Shown piece after piece: positions 63,913-64,000 of a stretch of 64,000 bases of DNA. Within the stretch, counting starts at the first letter, position 1. The number at the start of each line of letters is the position of its first letter. Position numbers and translations under genes: made by a program. The notes under the pieces were generated by a model. The model was not told where the DNA came from, made no database searches, and saw only the letters and a list, made by a program, of their open reading frames with translations. The stretch is taken from contig CAUYUJ010018872.1 in the NCBI GenBank assembly GCA_963575745.1, forward strand, positions 100,001-164,000, written 5' to 3'. The DNA comes from Prorocentrum cordatum. Taxonomy: Eukaryota > Sar > Dinophyceae > Prorocentrales > Prorocentraceae.

Positions 63913-64000
63913 CACCCGCCGCAACTTCTCACCCGCCCTCAATGTCATTGGGCCCCCTCCCCAGGGTTTCCGCGCAGGCATCGGCATGGCGAGTCCTCGG
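63913..64000. other. window end, nothing seen
   Basis: 88 bases after the last stop, no feature. Confidence 0.4.

Overview
The window looks like nuclear DNA of a dinoflagellate, possibly a large-genome Prorocentrum-type species. That is an inference from four things. The base composition is GC-rich. There are tens of kilobases of simple and satellite repeats with very little gene content. Coding remnants strongly prefer G or C at third codon positions. The only long intact reading frames belong to a LINE whose layout (zinc ribbon, endonuclease, reverse transcriptase, zinc finger, RNase H, zinc finger) I associate with dinoflagellate retrotransposons. I see no bacterial gene organisation, rRNA, tRNA or CRISPR. 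Layout. 0-12.4 kb is satellite-like: a 73-bp tandem array (0.92-1.38 kb), then a degenerate large tandem repeat with units of about 1.0-1.5 kb (1.8-12.4 kb). That repeat is interrupted at 8.3-11.3 kb by a block of other tandem arrays. 12.4-18 kb holds fold-back (MITE-like) elements, a long CTA/ACTAGT microsatellite, a 0.5-kb polypyrimidine tract and no convincing gene. 18.8-20.5 kb (minus strand) is the decayed 3' part of an older LINE with RNase H motifs. 20.5-29.4 kb is mostly low complexity with a few dispersed repeats. 29.449-36.046 kb is the centrepiece, a full-length and nearly intact LINE. It is flanked by a 16-bp target-site duplication, ends in a (TTCCTA)n tail, and sits inside a pyrimidine-rich tract. 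Its ORF1 and ORF2 are in the same frame, separated by one UGA in the context UGA-CUA. The first in-frame AUG of ORF2 lies downstream of catalytic endonuclease residues, so readthrough, or recent loss of one codon in a formerly continuous polyprotein, is a serious possibility. 36.3-39.6 kb and 45.3-50.3 kb (minus) and 62.3-63.9 kb (plus) carry protein-coding sequence of families I do not recognise, broken by frameshifts and stops. Because the LINE keeps 4.9 kb open, I read these as pseudogenes or decayed mobile-element genes rather than sequencing noise. Smaller protein remnants resemble a PARP-type zinc finger (42.3 kb) and a Pumilio repeat (53.6 kb). Between the gene remnants are many minisatellites (9-, 10-, 12-, 16-, 17-, 24-, about 100-, about 160- and about 170-bp units). 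Several carry perfect hairpins inside every unit. Two TIR-bearing elements (56.07 and 58.51 kb) and several pairs of old dispersed repeats complete the picture. The only gene set that clearly works together is the LINE: an ORF1 nucleic-acid-binding protein plus an EN-RT-RNase H enzyme for target-primed reverse transcription.
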